DNA of 64,000 nt from Albibacterium sp963696875 (lineage in GTDB: Bacteria > Bacteroidota > Bacteroidia > Sphingobacteriales > Sphingobacteriaceae). Each line of letters starts with the position of its first letter. The stretch's first letter is position 1. The stretch covers positions 1 through 64,000 of the forward strand of contig CAVOLQ010000002.1 of the NCBI GenBank assembly GCA_963696875.1, given 5' to 3'. Position numbers and translations under genes: made by a program. Under the pieces are notes generated by a model. It had not been told where the DNA came from, did not search any database, and was given only the letters and a program-made list of their open reading frames with translations. Shown here one piece after another: positions 1-9,603 of the stretch.

Positions 1-37
1 GTAAATTAAACAAGAGTTTGTTGTTTTTTTTAAAATA

Positions 38-77
38 TTTATTCATTTTTATTGAAATATCAATAAAAGTGAATAAA
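38..77. terminator. Hairpin upstream of aspA, probable bidirectional terminator
   Basis: An 18-bp inverted repeat (38-55 against 60-77, one G/T-type mismatch) flanks a 4-base loop (AATA) and is preceded by a T-rich tract at 24-31. It lies between the left window edge and the aspA start, so it most likely ends transcription of a gene outside the window. A regulatory role for aspA cannot be excluded. Confidence 0.55.
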
Positions 78-118
78 TTAGCGGCCTATTACAGAAAAAG
101 AAGAAAATACAAATTTGC

Positions 119-1534
119 ATGGAAAATAAATTGAACACACGGGAGGAGCATGATTTACTGGGATACAGAGAAATTCCCAATACTTCGTTATATGGAATCC
201 AAACACAGCGGGCAAAAGAGAATTTTAATATTACAGGTGTTACTATCGGTAGCTACCCTGAATTAATTAAAGCTTTTGTGATTGTTAAGAAATCGGCTGC
301 TCAAGCCAATAAGAAAACGGGTTACTTAAATGCTACTATTGCTGATGCTATTTCTGCTGCATGCGATAGTTTAATTGAAAGCGACAATTCAGAACACTTC
401 GTTGTAGATATGATCCAAGGAGGGGCAGGTACCTCAACTAATATGAATTTCAATGAAGTGATTGCAAATAAAGCGCTGGAAATTTTGGGACATCAATATG
501 GTGAGTATAAATATTGCCATCCCAACAACCATGTAAATATGTCTCAATCTACGAACGATGCATATCCTACCGCACTTAAACTCGCGATTGTTTTTGCAAA
601 AGATCCGTTGATCAACGAGTTGAAGCTGTTGATTGAGAGTCTGGAGAAAAAGGCTGAGGAGTTCAAAGGGGTATTAAAGATGGGAAGAACGCAACTTCAA
701 GATGCGGTACCTATGACACTGGGTCAAACTTTCTCTTCCTATGCAACTACTTTAAAAAAAGAAGTTTCTTATATAGAAAGCGCTGCTACTCAATTTTTGG
801 AAGTAAATATGGGTGGTACTGCAATTGGTACTTGTATTAATACTTCCCCAAAGTACACACCTTATGTAGTTGAATATTTAGCTGAATACAGTCAACTGGA
901 TATAGTAAAAGCTGAAGATTTAATTGAAGCTACCCAAGATATGGGCGCATTTGTTTCGTTTTCTTCTGCACTTAAGCGATTGTCCATTAAATTATCAAGA
1001 ATATGTAACGATTTAAGATTGTTGTCTTCTGGACCAAGAGCAGGTTTCAATGAGATCAATCTTCCTTCTGCACAACCTGGATCTTCCATAATGCCGGGAA
1101 AAATTAACCCCGTTATTCCCGAGGTGGTTAATCAGGTTGCTTTTAAAGTGTTGGGTAATGATTTAACGGTTAGTTTAGCCGCGGAGGCTGGACAGTTGGA
1201 GTTAAATGCTTTCGAACCTGTGATTGCTAACAGTATTTTTGAGTCTCTAAAAATTTTAGAAAATGGTATTGAAACTTTGAGAGAAAGATGTATAAACGGG
1301 ATAACTGCTAATGAAACATTATGTTTGAATTCCGTTCACAATAGTCTAGGTATCCTTACTGCTTTGAGCCCTTACTTGGGTTATGAAGAATGTTCAGATT
1401 TGTCAAAGGAGGCATTAACGAATAACAGAAATATATTAGAACTCATTAGAGAAAGAAATTTAATACCTCAAGATCAGCTTGATGTTTTATTAGAGCCTAA
1501 GAACCTTATCCAAGCTCAATTGAAAGATAATTAA
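119..1534 (+). CDS. aspA: Aspartate ammonia-lyase (aspartase)
   Basis: Cytoplasmic enzyme that reversibly deaminates L-aspartate to fumarate and ammonia. The 471-residue length is normal for the aspartase/fumarase superfamily. The family signature GSSIMPGKINP sits near residue 321, in the mobile loop that carries the catalytic serine. The upstream conserved blocks are also recognisable: the GGAGTSTNMNFNEVIAN stretch near residue 101 and the SQSTND substrate-binding block. The ATG at 119 gives the expected N-terminus. The gene stands alone between two hairpins and is not obviously related to the polysaccharide locus downstream. Class II fumarase is the alternative reading, but the GTSTNMNFNEVIAN block fits aspartase better. 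Confidence 0.93.
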   Translation: MENKLNTREEHDLLGYREIPNTSLYGIQTQRAKENFNITGVTIGSYPELIKAFVIVKKSAAQANKKTGYLNATIADAISAACDSLIESDNSEHFVVDMIQGGAGTSTNMNFNEVIANKALEILGHQYGEYKYCHPNNHVNMSQSTNDAYPTALKLAIVFAKDPLINELKLLIESLEKKAEEFKGVLKMGRTQLQDAVPMTLGQTFSSYATTLKKEVSYIESAATQFLEVNMGGTAIGTCINTSPKYTPYVVEYLAEYSQLDIVKAEDLIEATQDMGAFVSFSSALKRLSIKLSRICNDLRLLSSGPRAGFNEINLPSAQPGSSIMPGKINPVIPEVVNQVAFKVLGNDLTVSLAAEAGQLELNAFEPVIANSIFESLKILENGIETLRERCINGITANETLCLNSVHNSLGILTALSPYLGYEECSDLSKEALTNNRNILELIRERNLIPQDQLDVLLEPKNLIQAQLKDN

Positions 1535-1593
1535 AATTTGGGCATATCTTCTTCTTTTTATTCCTACAGATAAAGGAATAATCTTTCACAACG

Positions 1594-1630
1594 TAACGCT
1601 TAAAGGAAATAAATTTTCTTTTAAGCGTTA
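1594..1630. terminator. aspA terminator hairpin
   Basis: A nearly perfect inverted repeat lies about 60 bases after the aspA stop: 11 exact pairs (1594-1604 with 1620-1630), extended inward by several A/T pairs. It is followed by the T-rich stretch TTTATTTATA, which fits an intrinsic terminator. Confidence 0.7.
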
Positions 1631-1900
1631 TTTATTTATACGTCTTATTATATTCAAAATTTTTAAATTTTACATAAAGTGGGGAATATTTACACATAGT
1701 GTAACTTCCGACCTGGTTTAGACGCCGTTTTGAAAGTCGAATGTCAAGGTCTTTCTTATTTCACAGTTATAAACTTTTACTTTTTGTTAATGTAAAATCC
1801 TTATATTTACCAAATATACATTGCCATTCGGGGTTTTGAGCCTAAATTAATATTATTGGTATGCATTTTGGTGGAACTGTAAGTTAAAGACACTTTTTTT
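1631..1900 (+). promoter_or_regulatory. Leader region of the polysaccharide locus
   Basis: This AT-rich stretch before the first capD has no coding potential I can support. A possible Bacteroidota promoter is TATATTTA at 1802-1809 (7 of 8 to TAnnTTTG) with TTTTTG at 1781-1786. The 15-base spacer is shorter than usual, so this is tentative. I saw no JUMPstart-like sequence and no NusG-like (UpxY) gene of the kind that controls capsule loci in Bacteroides. Confidence 0.3.
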
Positions 1901-3886
1901 ATGAATAAAGTCAAAGCTTCCAATTATAATATTGTTGATATTGTCAAAGATTTTTTATTGAGCGGTAGGCATATTCACCCCATCGTTATTTTATTGGTCG
2001 ACTTATTTATCGTCTTCGTTGCGTTTTCCATTTCCTTTTATATTGTCGAAGGTGTTTTTTATAATAGTTTTAGTTTTACTCAGTATTTTAAATACACTTT
2101 ATCTATTTGTTTGGTCGCATTTCCAGTAATTTATTTGGGGAGATTGCATACTGGTTTATTACGTTTTTCTAATACCGTTGACCTTTTTCGAGTTTTCTAT
2201 GTAACCTTTATTTTTTCGGCATTATTCCTTTTCTTCATTTGGTTATTTGGAACTTCCCTAATCGATAGTGGTTATTTACCATTATATAGAATATTGTTTG
2301 TTAACTTTTTTGTCTGCTCTTCTTTATTGGTGATTTTTCGTCTATTTTCAAAGTCTCTTTATATCCTTTTAGCCCGTCGAATGGCTAATAAAGAAATCCA
2401 CCGGGTACTGATTTATGGATCCGATAAAAATGCCATACTGGTAAAGCAAGCCCTCGAAACTGATTCAAATATCAATTATATTGTAGAGGGTTTTATTGAC
2501 ACTGATCGCCAAATGTTAAATAGTTATTTGCAACAGAAAAAGGTATACCATGTCAAAGATCTCGGTAAATTAAAAGAGAGTAGAGATATTGATCAACTTT
2601 TGATTGTAAATGAGGACTTAGACGATCGTGCTAAGACGGTCGTAATTGAACGAGCTATCCGTCTAGGAATAAAGGTATTAACCATCCCTCCAACAAAGAA
2701 TTGGTTATCAGGAAAACTTGATAAAAAGCAAATAAAAACGCTGCGTATTGAAGATTTACTGCAAAGGAAGCCTATAAAAATTGATCAGGAAAAGGTTAAA
2801 GAAGATCTTTTTGGAAAAAGAGTTTTGGTAACTGGTTCCGCCGGTTCAATTGGTTCTGAAATTGTAAGGCAAGTGGCAAGCTATAATCCTTCTTTACTTA
2901 TACTTTGTGATCATGCTGAATCTCCTTTGCACGATATTCAGCTAGAGATTGAAGATCGATATCCAGAAATTAATATTGAAATAGTTCTTTTGGACGTTTG
3001 TAATTATAATCGAATGTTCAAGCTATTTACAGTTTGTCGTCCAGAAGTTGTTTTTCATGCGGCTGCTTATAAACATGTACCGTTAATTGAGAACAACCCC
3101 TTCGAAGGCATATCGGTTAATGTAGGCGGTACGAAAATAGTTGCCGACCTGTCCATGCAGTTTGAGGTCGATAAATTTGTAATGATCTCTACAGATAAAG
3201 CTGTGAACCCAACTAACGTGATGGGGGCATCCAAACGCTTAGCCGAAATTTACATACAATCATTAAATGGGATACCCGGTAATAAAACTCGGTTTATCAC
3301 CACCCGTTTCGGTAATGTTTTAGGTTCCAATGGGTCTGTTATACCCCGTTTTCGTTCACAAATCGAAAGAGGAGGACCTGTTACGGTTACTCATCCGGAG
3401 ATCACTAGGTTTTTCATGACAATCTCCGAAGCTGTTCAATTGGTTTTAGAGGCTGGAACCATGGGTAGGGGCGGTGAAATCTATGTATTTAATATGGGGA
3501 AACCCGTTAAGATAGTGGATTTGGCAAAAAAGATGATCCAACTTGCCGGTTATGAAGAAAACAAAGACATCAAGATTGTTTATTCAGGTTTACGACCGGG
3601 TGAAAAACTTTATGAAGAGCTCCTTGCTTCAGAAGAACAAACTTTAGCTACTCATCATAAGGACATCAATATTGCCAAAGTGATAAGTTATTCATTCGAA
3701 GAGACTCGTCGGTCAATAAATGAATTACTTGAGATCAATAGTTTGCATAAGAACGAAGATGTTGTTCTTAAGATGAAACAGATTGTTCCTGAATTTGTAA
3801 GTATGAATTCCATCTATGAAAAGCTTGACAAAGAGGTGGAAGTATCCTTTACAGAAAGCAATAGGTTGACTGCTGCTAGTTCTTAA
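1901..3886 (+). CDS. Membrane UDP-sugar 4,6-dehydratase, CapD/WbpM type (copy 1)
   Basis: A 661-residue protein with about four N-terminal membrane segments (residues 25-155), a CoA-binding-like nucleotide domain, and a C-terminal extended SDR domain. The NAD-binding glycine motif VTGSAGSIGSE is near residue 309. The active-site block STDKAVNPTNVMGASK is near residues 430-445, with Met in place of the usual SDR tyrosine, as in large FlaA1/WbpM-type dehydratases. The family converts UDP-GlcNAc to UDP-4-keto-6-deoxy-GlcNAc, the entry to QuiNAc/FucNAc-type sugars. It is the first gene of the locus. A paralog at 30241-32190 closes the locus, and an SDR at 27264 could supply the following reduction. 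Confidence 0.88.
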   Translation: MNKVKASNYNIVDIVKDFLLSGRHIHPIVILLVDLFIVFVAFSISFYIVEGVFYNSFSFTQYFKYTLSICLVAFPVIYLGRLHTGLLRFSNTVDLFRVFYVTFIFSALFLFFIWLFGTSLIDSGYLPLYRILFVNFFVCSSLLVIFRLFSKSLYILLARRMANKEIHRVLIYGSDKNAILVKQALETDSNINYIVEGFIDTDRQMLNSYLQQKKVYHVKDLGKLKESRDIDQLLIVNEDLDDRAKTVVIERAIRLGIKVLTIPPTKNWLSGKLDKKQIKTLRIEDLLQRKPIKIDQEKVKEDLFGKRVLVTGSAGSIGSEIVRQVASYNPSLLILCDHAESPLHDIQLEIEDRYPEINIEIVLLDVCNYNRMFKLFTVCRPEVVFHAAAYKHVPLIENNPFEGISVNVGGTKIVADLSMQFEVDKFVMISTDKAVNPTNVMGASKRLAEIYIQSLNGIPGNKTRFITTRFGNVLGSNGSVIPRFRSQIERGGPVTVTHPEITRFFMTISEAVQLVLEAGTMGRGGEIYVFNMGKPVKIVDLAKKMIQLAGYEENKDIKIVYSGLRPGEKLYEELLASEEQTLATHHKDINIAKVISYSFEETRRSINELLEINSLHKNEDVVLKMKQIVPEFVSMNSIYEKLDKEVEVSFTESNRLTAASS

Positions 3887-3983
3887 AAAAGAAAACCCTC
3901 TATGTTTTCCCGGAAAAAAACCGTTTCTTTGTCTCTCAGTATAAATAATGCTATTGTTGGCCTAATCAATGAGATTTTAATCT

Positions 3984-6569
3984 ATGCAAAGAAAAGTTTT
4001 ACTTTCAAGTCTATTCATTTTCTCTTTTCTATTTTTAGGATATCAGCACACTTACAGTCAGGACATGTCAAATGTTCGTGTTGATGAGTTATCTGATGCA
4101 CAGGTGCGGCAATTTTTGCAACAGGTTGAATCTGCTGGCCTTACCGAAGCCGAATTAGAGCAGGTAGCATTATCAAAGGGCATGTCCAGTACCGAAGTAC
4201 AGAAACTTCGTAAACGTGTCAACGACTTGAAAAAAACAAGTCCAGGAGCTAAGCCGAAACTTACAAATGGCACGGCTGCGACTTCTTCGACGGTAAGAAC
4301 AGTGCAGGATACCAGTGAACGACAGCGACCAATAGATACCCGCACCGAAGCCGAAAAAGCTTTGGAAGTATTAAAAACGAAAATCTTTGGAGCTTCCTTA
4401 TTTAAAAATGCGAATCCACAATTTCAACCCAATTTAGAAATTGCTACCCCTAAGAATTATATTATCGGGACGGGCGATGAGCTCATGATAGAGATTTATG
4501 GCAATTCGGAAGCAAGTTACCAGTTGACGGTGAGTCCAGAAGGCAATATCAATATACCTTATATTGGAGTAGTTTCTGTCGGTGGTGCAACTATAGAAGC
4601 TGCCACTTCAAGAATAAAAAACAGACTATCTACTATCTATTCCGGAATTTCAAGTGGGAATACTCAAGTAAGTATTACGCTGAGCAATATTCGAAGTATT
4701 AGCGTGATTTTGTCGGGGGAGTTGGTACAGCCGGGTACTTATACTCTGCCTTCCATTGCAACCGTTTTTAATGCTTTGTATACTTCCGGTGGACCAACAG
4801 AGCATGGTAGCTTAAGAGATATTAGGATTATTCGAAACGGTAAACAGCTTGCTACATTAGATGTTTACGACTTTCTGGTGAGAGGTAGTTTAGAAAATAA
4901 TATTACTTTACAAGATCAAGATGTAATCTATGTACCGCCTTATTTATCGAGGGTTGAATTAACTGGCGAAGTAAAACGGCCTTTATTTTTTGAAGTAAAA
5001 CCTGGCGAAAGCTTTAACGACTTATTAAGCTATGCTGGAGGTTTTACTGAGAACGCTTATCAGGGACGCGTCAAAGTAGTAAAAACTACTGGAATCGAAA
5101 GACGAATTGAAGATGTATTGGCAAGCCAATTTGGGCAGTACGAGCCAAAAAGTGGCGATAAATTTACCGTATCTAGGATCTTGGATCGTTTTGAAAATCG
5201 GGTGAGCATTAATGGATCTGTATTTAGACCTGGCGAGTATGAACTTAGTCCGGGGCTTAGTCTTTCTATGTTGATTAAAAAAGCGGATGGTGTCACGGAA
5301 GATGCTTTTTTAAACAGAGGCTATATTTTGCGATTAAAACCTGATTTGCAGTCTGAGCAGCTTTCTTTTAATGTATCCAATATTCTTGCAGGAATCGACC
5401 CTGACATTCCTTTAAAGAAAGAAGATGTGATTCAAATTTCTTCCATAACCGATTTAAAGGATGAATATAAAGTGACTATCCAGGGAGAAGTGCGCGAGCC
5501 CGATACTTTTGCCTATGCTGAGAATATGACAGTAGGAAGTCTGATTCAGATGGCTGGTGGATTTAAAGATGGTGCCTCACCAGATCGAATTGAAATTGCT
5601 AGAAGGATTGATAAGATTGATGTCAATAACACTTCAGCACCAGCGGCAGAAGTTTTTACTATTAAAATAGATAAAGATTTAAAGGTTGAAGATTCTGACT
5701 TTGTCTTGCGCCCTTTTGATATTGTATCTATTCGTACGGAAAGTGGTTATGAACTGCAGATGCAGGTGAAGCTGGAAGGCGAAGTGCGTTACCCTGGAAC
5801 TTATACCATTACAAGAAAGAACGAACGGATATCCGATATTATTGCACGTGCTGGGGGATTAACCGCCTTTGCCTATGCAGAGGGGGCTTCGTTGACAAGA
5901 CCAAGCGAAGAGACTAAGCAAAAAGAAGAAGAAGCAAAGCGTGCTAGAAAGAAAGCCATTGCAGAGTTGGGAACAGATGATGAGTTGGACATTGAGACTT
6001 GGTTAGCTGAAGAAAAAATTAAAGCCGAGAATGAGCAGAAAATGCTGAATATGCAACGCTTATCTGAAGTTGGAAGCAATGTTCCAATTAAAAGAGAAGG
6101 GGAGGATGTAACAACGATCGAGTTACAAGAAATCGTTTCATCTGACTTGGTAGGTATTAACCTTGATAAAATCTTGGAACGACCTAAATCACGTTTCGAC
6201 TTATTTCTTGAAGACGGTGATATCATCAAGGTTCCTAAGACTTTGCAAACGGTAAAGGTAACTGGGGAAGTTTTAAGACCAAATAATATTGTTTATCAAA
6301 AAGGCAAGAGCTTCAAGGCTTATGTAAAAGGAGCTGGGGGTTTTACCCTAAATGGGAGTAAGAAGGGCGCTTATATACAATATGCAAATGGTACAGTTGA
6401 TGCTCCGAGTAGTTTTCTGTTTATCCGAAGCTACCCAGATGTAAAGCCGGGTGCAGAAATATTTGTACCTAAGCGCGCACCAAGAGAAAAACTTAGTGCA
6501 CAAGGATGGGTAGGCATTAGTTCTGCTATTGTATCTATGACAGTAATGATTTTTTCAATATTGAAGTAA
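3984..6569 (+). CDS. Outer-membrane polysaccharide export protein, Wza-like with multiple SLBB domains
   Basis: An 861-residue secreted protein with an N-terminal signal peptide (hydrophobic residues 5-22, cleavage likely near YSQ-D). The Poly_export domain begins near residue 158 (YIIGTGDELMIEIYG). Several SLBB repeats follow, each with a G(E/S)V..PG.Y pattern, the last near residues 755-825. A charged Lys/Glu-rich insertion lies around 640-690 and a hydrophobic helix at the extreme C-terminus. Wza proteins form the outer-membrane channel for capsule or exopolysaccharide. This one is longer than E. coli Wza and typical of the long SLBB proteins of Bacteroidota. It has no lipobox. It precedes the Wzz-like gene, its expected partner. 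Confidence 0.88.
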   Translation: MQRKVLLSSLFIFSFLFLGYQHTYSQDMSNVRVDELSDAQVRQFLQQVESAGLTEAELEQVALSKGMSSTEVQKLRKRVNDLKKTSPGAKPKLTNGTAATSSTVRTVQDTSERQRPIDTRTEAEKALEVLKTKIFGASLFKNANPQFQPNLEIATPKNYIIGTGDELMIEIYGNSEASYQLTVSPEGNINIPYIGVVSVGGATIEAATSRIKNRLSTIYSGISSGNTQVSITLSNIRSISVILSGELVQPGTYTLPSIATVFNALYTSGGPTEHGSLRDIRIIRNGKQLATLDVYDFLVRGSLENNITLQDQDVIYVPPYLSRVELTGEVKRPLFFEVKPGESFNDLLSYAGGFTENAYQGRVKVVKTTGIERRIEDVLASQFGQYEPKSGDKFTVSRILDRFENRVSINGSVFRPGEYELSPGLSLSMLIKKADGVTEDAFLNRGYILRLKPDLQSEQLSFNVSNILAGIDPDIPLKKEDVIQISSITDLKDEYKVTIQGEVREPDTFAYAENMTVGSLIQMAGGFKDGASPDRIEIARRIDKIDVNNTSAPAAEVFTIKIDKDLKVEDSDFVLRPFDIVSIRTESGYELQMQVKLEGEVRYPGTYTITRKNERISDIIARAGGLTAFAYAEGASLTRPSEETKQKEEEAKRARKKAIAELGTDDELDIETWLAEEKIKAENEQKMLNMQRLSEVGSNVPIKREGEDVTTIELQEIVSSDLVGINLDKILERPKSRFDLFLEDGDIIKVPKTLQTVKVTGEVLRPNNIVYQKGKSFKAYVKGAGGFTLNGSKKGAYIQYANGTVDAPSSFLFIRSYPDVKPGAEIFVPKRAPREKLSAQGWVGISSAIVSMTVMIFSILK

Positions 6570-6593
6570 ATTAATTTGTCATTTCTAAAATAC

Positions 6594-6697
6594 TGTCATG
6601 CTGAGTATACGAAGCATCTATATAATAGAACATTAAAAATATAAATGTTTGTCATGCTGAGTTTACGAGGCATCTCAATAGATTATTAAAAATATAA
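6594..6697 (+). repeat. Tandem duplication of the wzz leader, about 56 bp per unit
   Basis: Two near-identical units start at 6594 and 6650, both opening TGTCATGCTGAG and ending AAAAATATAAATG. In the second unit that final ATG is the start codon of the Wzz-like gene, so the first unit carries a decoy start followed by a short reading frame. The core word (GTCATGCTGAG with GAAGCATCT) belongs to the same dispersed family as copies near 61383 and 62445. Confidence 0.75.
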
Positions 6698-7774
6698 ATG
6701 AATACAAATTCTACTCATAATACTTCTGTAAATGACGATGAAATTTCTCTAAAAGAACTCATCATCAAAATCCAAGAATGGTGGCGCTATCTTCTTTCCA
6801 AATGGCTCATTATTTTGATTGCGGGCTTAATTGGCGGTGGACTAGGATTAATTTATTCTATTTATAAAAAACCAACCTACATCGCTCCATTAACCTTTGT
6901 TTTGGAGGAAGAAGGAGTTGGTGGTTTGGGGAATTTAGGAGGGTTAGCGGCAATGGCGGGTTTCAATTTAGGAGGTGGGGCTAGCGGTGATGGCCTTTTT
7001 AAAGGAGAGAATATCTTTGAAATTTATAAGTCAAGATCGATGCTTACCAAAACCTTATTGACAGCATCCTCTCAGAATGATTCCTTATTAATTGAACGCT
7101 ATATTGCCTTTAATGACTTAAGAAACGATTGGAACAAAAAACCACAATTGGCAGCCATTTCTTTTTCAATTCCAAGGGAACAGTTTACTTTGCATCACGA
7201 TTCCATTATGGGACAGATTGTGAATTCTATTAGAGAGAAGAACGTAAAAGTTTCCAAACCCGATAAAAAAACTAGCTTAATCCAAGTATCTACTACTAGT
7301 ACCAATGAAGCCTTTTCAAAAGACTTTACGGAAATATTAGTCCAAAATGTCAATGATTTCTACATTGAAACTAAAACTAAAAAATCATTGGAAAACGTAA
7401 GTGTATTGCAGCATCAAACCGATTCGGTACGTAGAGAATTGAATGCTGCAATAGGTGGAGTTGCAGTCGCTCTAGATGCTAATCCTAATTCGAATCCCGC
7501 GAGGCAAGTATTGAATGTACCATCTTCTAAAAAGCAGGTTGATGTACAAGCCAATCAAGCAATTTTGACTGAGTTAGTCAAGAATTTGGAATTGGCTAAA
7601 ATATCTTTAAGACAAGAAACTCCTTTAATACAAGTTATTGATGAACCCGTTCTGCCTTTAAAAAAAGAACGCTTTGGTAAGGCAAAGGGAATTGTATTAG
7701 GTGGCATTCTGTTTGGATTTTTAACGGTATTTGCATTGTTAATTAGAAGGATTTTCCAAGCAGTAATGTCTTAG
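6698..7774 (+). CDS. Wzz-family polysaccharide chain-length/co-polymerase protein
   Basis: A 358-residue inner-membrane protein with the Wzz architecture. One membrane segment lies near residues 36-54 (WLIILIAGLIGGGLGLIYSI), followed by a periplasmic region with coiled-coil character and a second segment near 330-350. A proline/basic stretch (PVLPLKKERFGKAKG) precedes the last helix, as in this family. Residues 70-95 are unusually glycine-rich. No C-terminal tyrosine-kinase domain is present, so it is Wzz-like rather than full-length Wzc. It should work with the preceding Wza-like protein and the Wzy at 20219. The start codon lies in a duplicated leader. Confidence 0.87.
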   Translation: MNTNSTHNTSVNDDEISLKELIIKIQEWWRYLLSKWLIILIAGLIGGGLGLIYSIYKKPTYIAPLTFVLEEEGVGGLGNLGGLAAMAGFNLGGGASGDGLFKGENIFEIYKSRSMLTKTLLTASSQNDSLLIERYIAFNDLRNDWNKKPQLAAISFSIPREQFTLHHDSIMGQIVNSIREKNVKVSKPDKKTSLIQVSTTSTNEAFSKDFTEILVQNVNDFYIETKTKKSLENVSVLQHQTDSVRRELNAAIGGVAVALDANPNSNPARQVLNVPSSKKQVDVQANQAILTELVKNLELAKISLRQETPLIQVIDEPVLPLKKERFGKAKGIVLGGILFGFLTVFALLIRRIFQAVMS

Positions 7775-7776
7775 TC

Positions 7777-8814
7777 ATGATTACCTATACATTAAAAGTT
7801 GTTGAAATTAAAAGCGAAACAGAGGATACTATAACCTTATGTTTTAAACAGCCTGCTTTAAGGAAAGTCAAATATCTCGCTGGGCAATATTTGACTTTGA
7901 TGTTTCGTATTAACGGGCGTAGATACATTAGGCCTTATTCCTTTTCTTCAACACCTTCTATCGATGATTTCCTTGAAGTAACCATTAAGCGTGTTCCTAA
8001 TGGCATAGTTTCAAACTATATCCATGATGTTGTAAAAGAAGGAGATAGCATAGAAGTAATGCAACCCATGGGGGATTTTATTTATAATCAACGTGAAAAT
8101 ATTAATCAAGTGTTTTTATGGGGTACTGGCAGTGGCATTACACCTTTGATATCTATTACTAAACAATTATTAAACACTGAATCTATTGCTAATGTAACCC
8201 TGGTTTATGGTAACCGTAATCATGAAAATACAATATTTTTATCTTTGATAAATAAATTAATTGAAAATTATTCAAACCGCTTTAAAGTGTGGCACTTTCA
8301 TACCCAGCTTTCAGTGAATGAGGAAATACCTTATTTGGTTCAAGGCAGGATTAACAAGGATAAAGTACTTTCGATCCTTCACCAATACGATCTTACTAAT
8401 ACCTTGCATTATATTTGCGGTCCTGTGGGATTAAAAGAGTCTGTTAGGGAAGCGCTTTATAGTTTGAATGTAAATGATTCGGAGATTCTTTCCGAAGATT
8501 TTGAATTAATCAAAAATCCGAAAGACTTTGAAGATATTAAAACTCATAAGATCGAATTAATTTTTAAGAATCAGAAACACATACTTGAAGTAATAAAAGG
8601 CAAAAGCATTTTAGAATCGGCTTTAGATGCTGGACTTGAATTGCCATATTCTTGCCAAACGGGTAATTGTAGTACTTGTAAAGGGATTGTAAAATCAGGT
8701 AGTTTGAGAATGATTGGGTTAACAAAAGAGAGAGAAGATCTTTTAAGTAATGAATATTTATTATGTTGCAGTCATCCAATTTCGGAGGATGTTTGTATTG
8801 AAATAGAAAGCTAA
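7777..8814 (+). CDS. ddhD: CDP-6-deoxy-delta-3,4-glucoseen reductase (E3 type)
   Basis: A 345-residue iron-sulfur flavoprotein. The N-terminal FAD-binding motif RPYSFSS is near residue 52, the NAD(P)-binding motif GTGSGITPL near 116, and a C-terminal plant-type [2Fe-2S] ferredoxin domain carries CQTGNCSTC near 293 and a further Cys near 330. E3 passes electrons from NADH to E1 (DdhC) in C-3 deoxygenation of CDP-4-keto-6-deoxyglucose. In E. coli-type FNR/phenol-hydroxylase reductases the domain order can differ. Assignment as DdhD rests on its position directly before ddhA and ddhB and in the same run as ddhC. Its start follows the wzz stop by two bases. Confidence 0.85.
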   Translation: MITYTLKVVEIKSETEDTITLCFKQPALRKVKYLAGQYLTLMFRINGRRYIRPYSFSSTPSIDDFLEVTIKRVPNGIVSNYIHDVVKEGDSIEVMQPMGDFIYNQRENINQVFLWGTGSGITPLISITKQLLNTESIANVTLVYGNRNHENTIFLSLINKLIENYSNRFKVWHFHTQLSVNEEIPYLVQGRINKDKVLSILHQYDLTNTLHYICGPVGLKESVREALYSLNVNDSEILSEDFELIKNPKDFEDIKTHKIELIFKNQKHILEVIKGKSILESALDAGLELPYSCQTGNCSTCKGIVKSGSLRMIGLTKEREDLLSNEYLLCCSHPISEDVCIEIES

Positions 8815-8821
8815 AAATTAT

Positions 8822-9592
8822 ATGAAAGTTGTTATCCTTGCAGGAGGCTTAGGTACCCGTTTATCAGAAGAAACAGTTGTGAAACCGAAACCCATGGTTG
8901 AAATAGGTGGTATGCCTATCTTATGGCATATTATGAAAATATATTCTTCTTATGGGTATAATGATTTTGTAGTTTGTTTAGGTTATAAAGGATATGTTAT
9001 TAAAGAGTTTTTTGCAAATTACTTCTTGCACAAATCAGATTTAACAATCGATCTAAGTGACAATTCCATTAAGATGCATGACAATCAAGCGGAGCCTTGG
9101 AAAATTACTTTGGTGGATACCGGAAATGATTCGATGACTGGTGGACGTGTAAAAAGGATTCAATCTCATATTGGTAATGAACCTTTTATGCTGACCTATG
9201 GTGATGGAGTAGCCAATGTTGATATAAAGTCTTTAGTTGAATTTCATAAATCAAAAGGTAAACTTTGTACAGTAACTTCAGTACAACCTTCTGGACGTTT
9301 TGGCGCCTTAGATATTAAAGAAGGCAATGAAGTTCATTCTTTTCTTGAAAAGCCAAAGGGTGACGGCTCTTGGATCAATGGTGGTTTCTTTGTTTGTGAA
9401 CCTGAAGTGTTTAATTATATTGATAATGATTCAACCATATTTGAAAGAGATCCTATGGAAAAGCTGGCTTCTGATGGAGAAATGGTTGCTTACCAACATG
9501 AAGGTTTTTGGAAGCCAATGGATACCTTAAGAGACAAGGTTGAATTGGAAGAGAATTGGATAGCCAATAAGGCTGAATGGAAAATTTGGTAG
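8822..9592 (+). CDS. ddhA: Glucose-1-phosphate cytidylyltransferase
   Basis: This 256-residue nucleotidyltransferase makes CDP-glucose from CTP and glucose-1-phosphate. The N-terminal signature GGLGTRLSEETVVKPKPM at residue 8, with the SEET insertion, is characteristic of RfbF/DdhA and separates it from the dTDP- and UDP-glucose enzymes. The metal-binding block TYGDGVANV is near residue 123 and EKPKGDGSWINGGFF near 177. It is the first committed enzyme of the CDP-sugar branch and lies seven bases after ddhD. Confidence 0.95.
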   Translation: MKVVILAGGLGTRLSEETVVKPKPMVEIGGMPILWHIMKIYSSYGYNDFVVCLGYKGYVIKEFFANYFLHKSDLTIDLSDNSIKMHDNQAEPWKITLVDTGNDSMTGGRVKRIQSHIGNEPFMLTYGDGVANVDIKSLVEFHKSKGKLCTVTSVQPSGRFGALDIKEGNEVHSFLEKPKGDGSWINGGFFVCEPEVFNYIDNDSTIFERDPMEKLASDGEMVAYQHEGFWKPMDTLRDKVELEENWIANKAEWKIW

Positions 9593-9603
9593 TTCAAATA
9601 GCT

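Noticed and set aside
1631..1900. JUMPstart/ops element or UpxY-type antitermination before the polysaccharide locus
   Set aside because: No ops-like sequence was found, and there is no NusG-like gene at the head of the locus.
3902..4084. A 60-codon frame between the first capD and the Wza-like gene
   Set aside because: It overlaps the Wza-like gene by 100 bases in another frame, including its signal peptide, and has no family resemblance.
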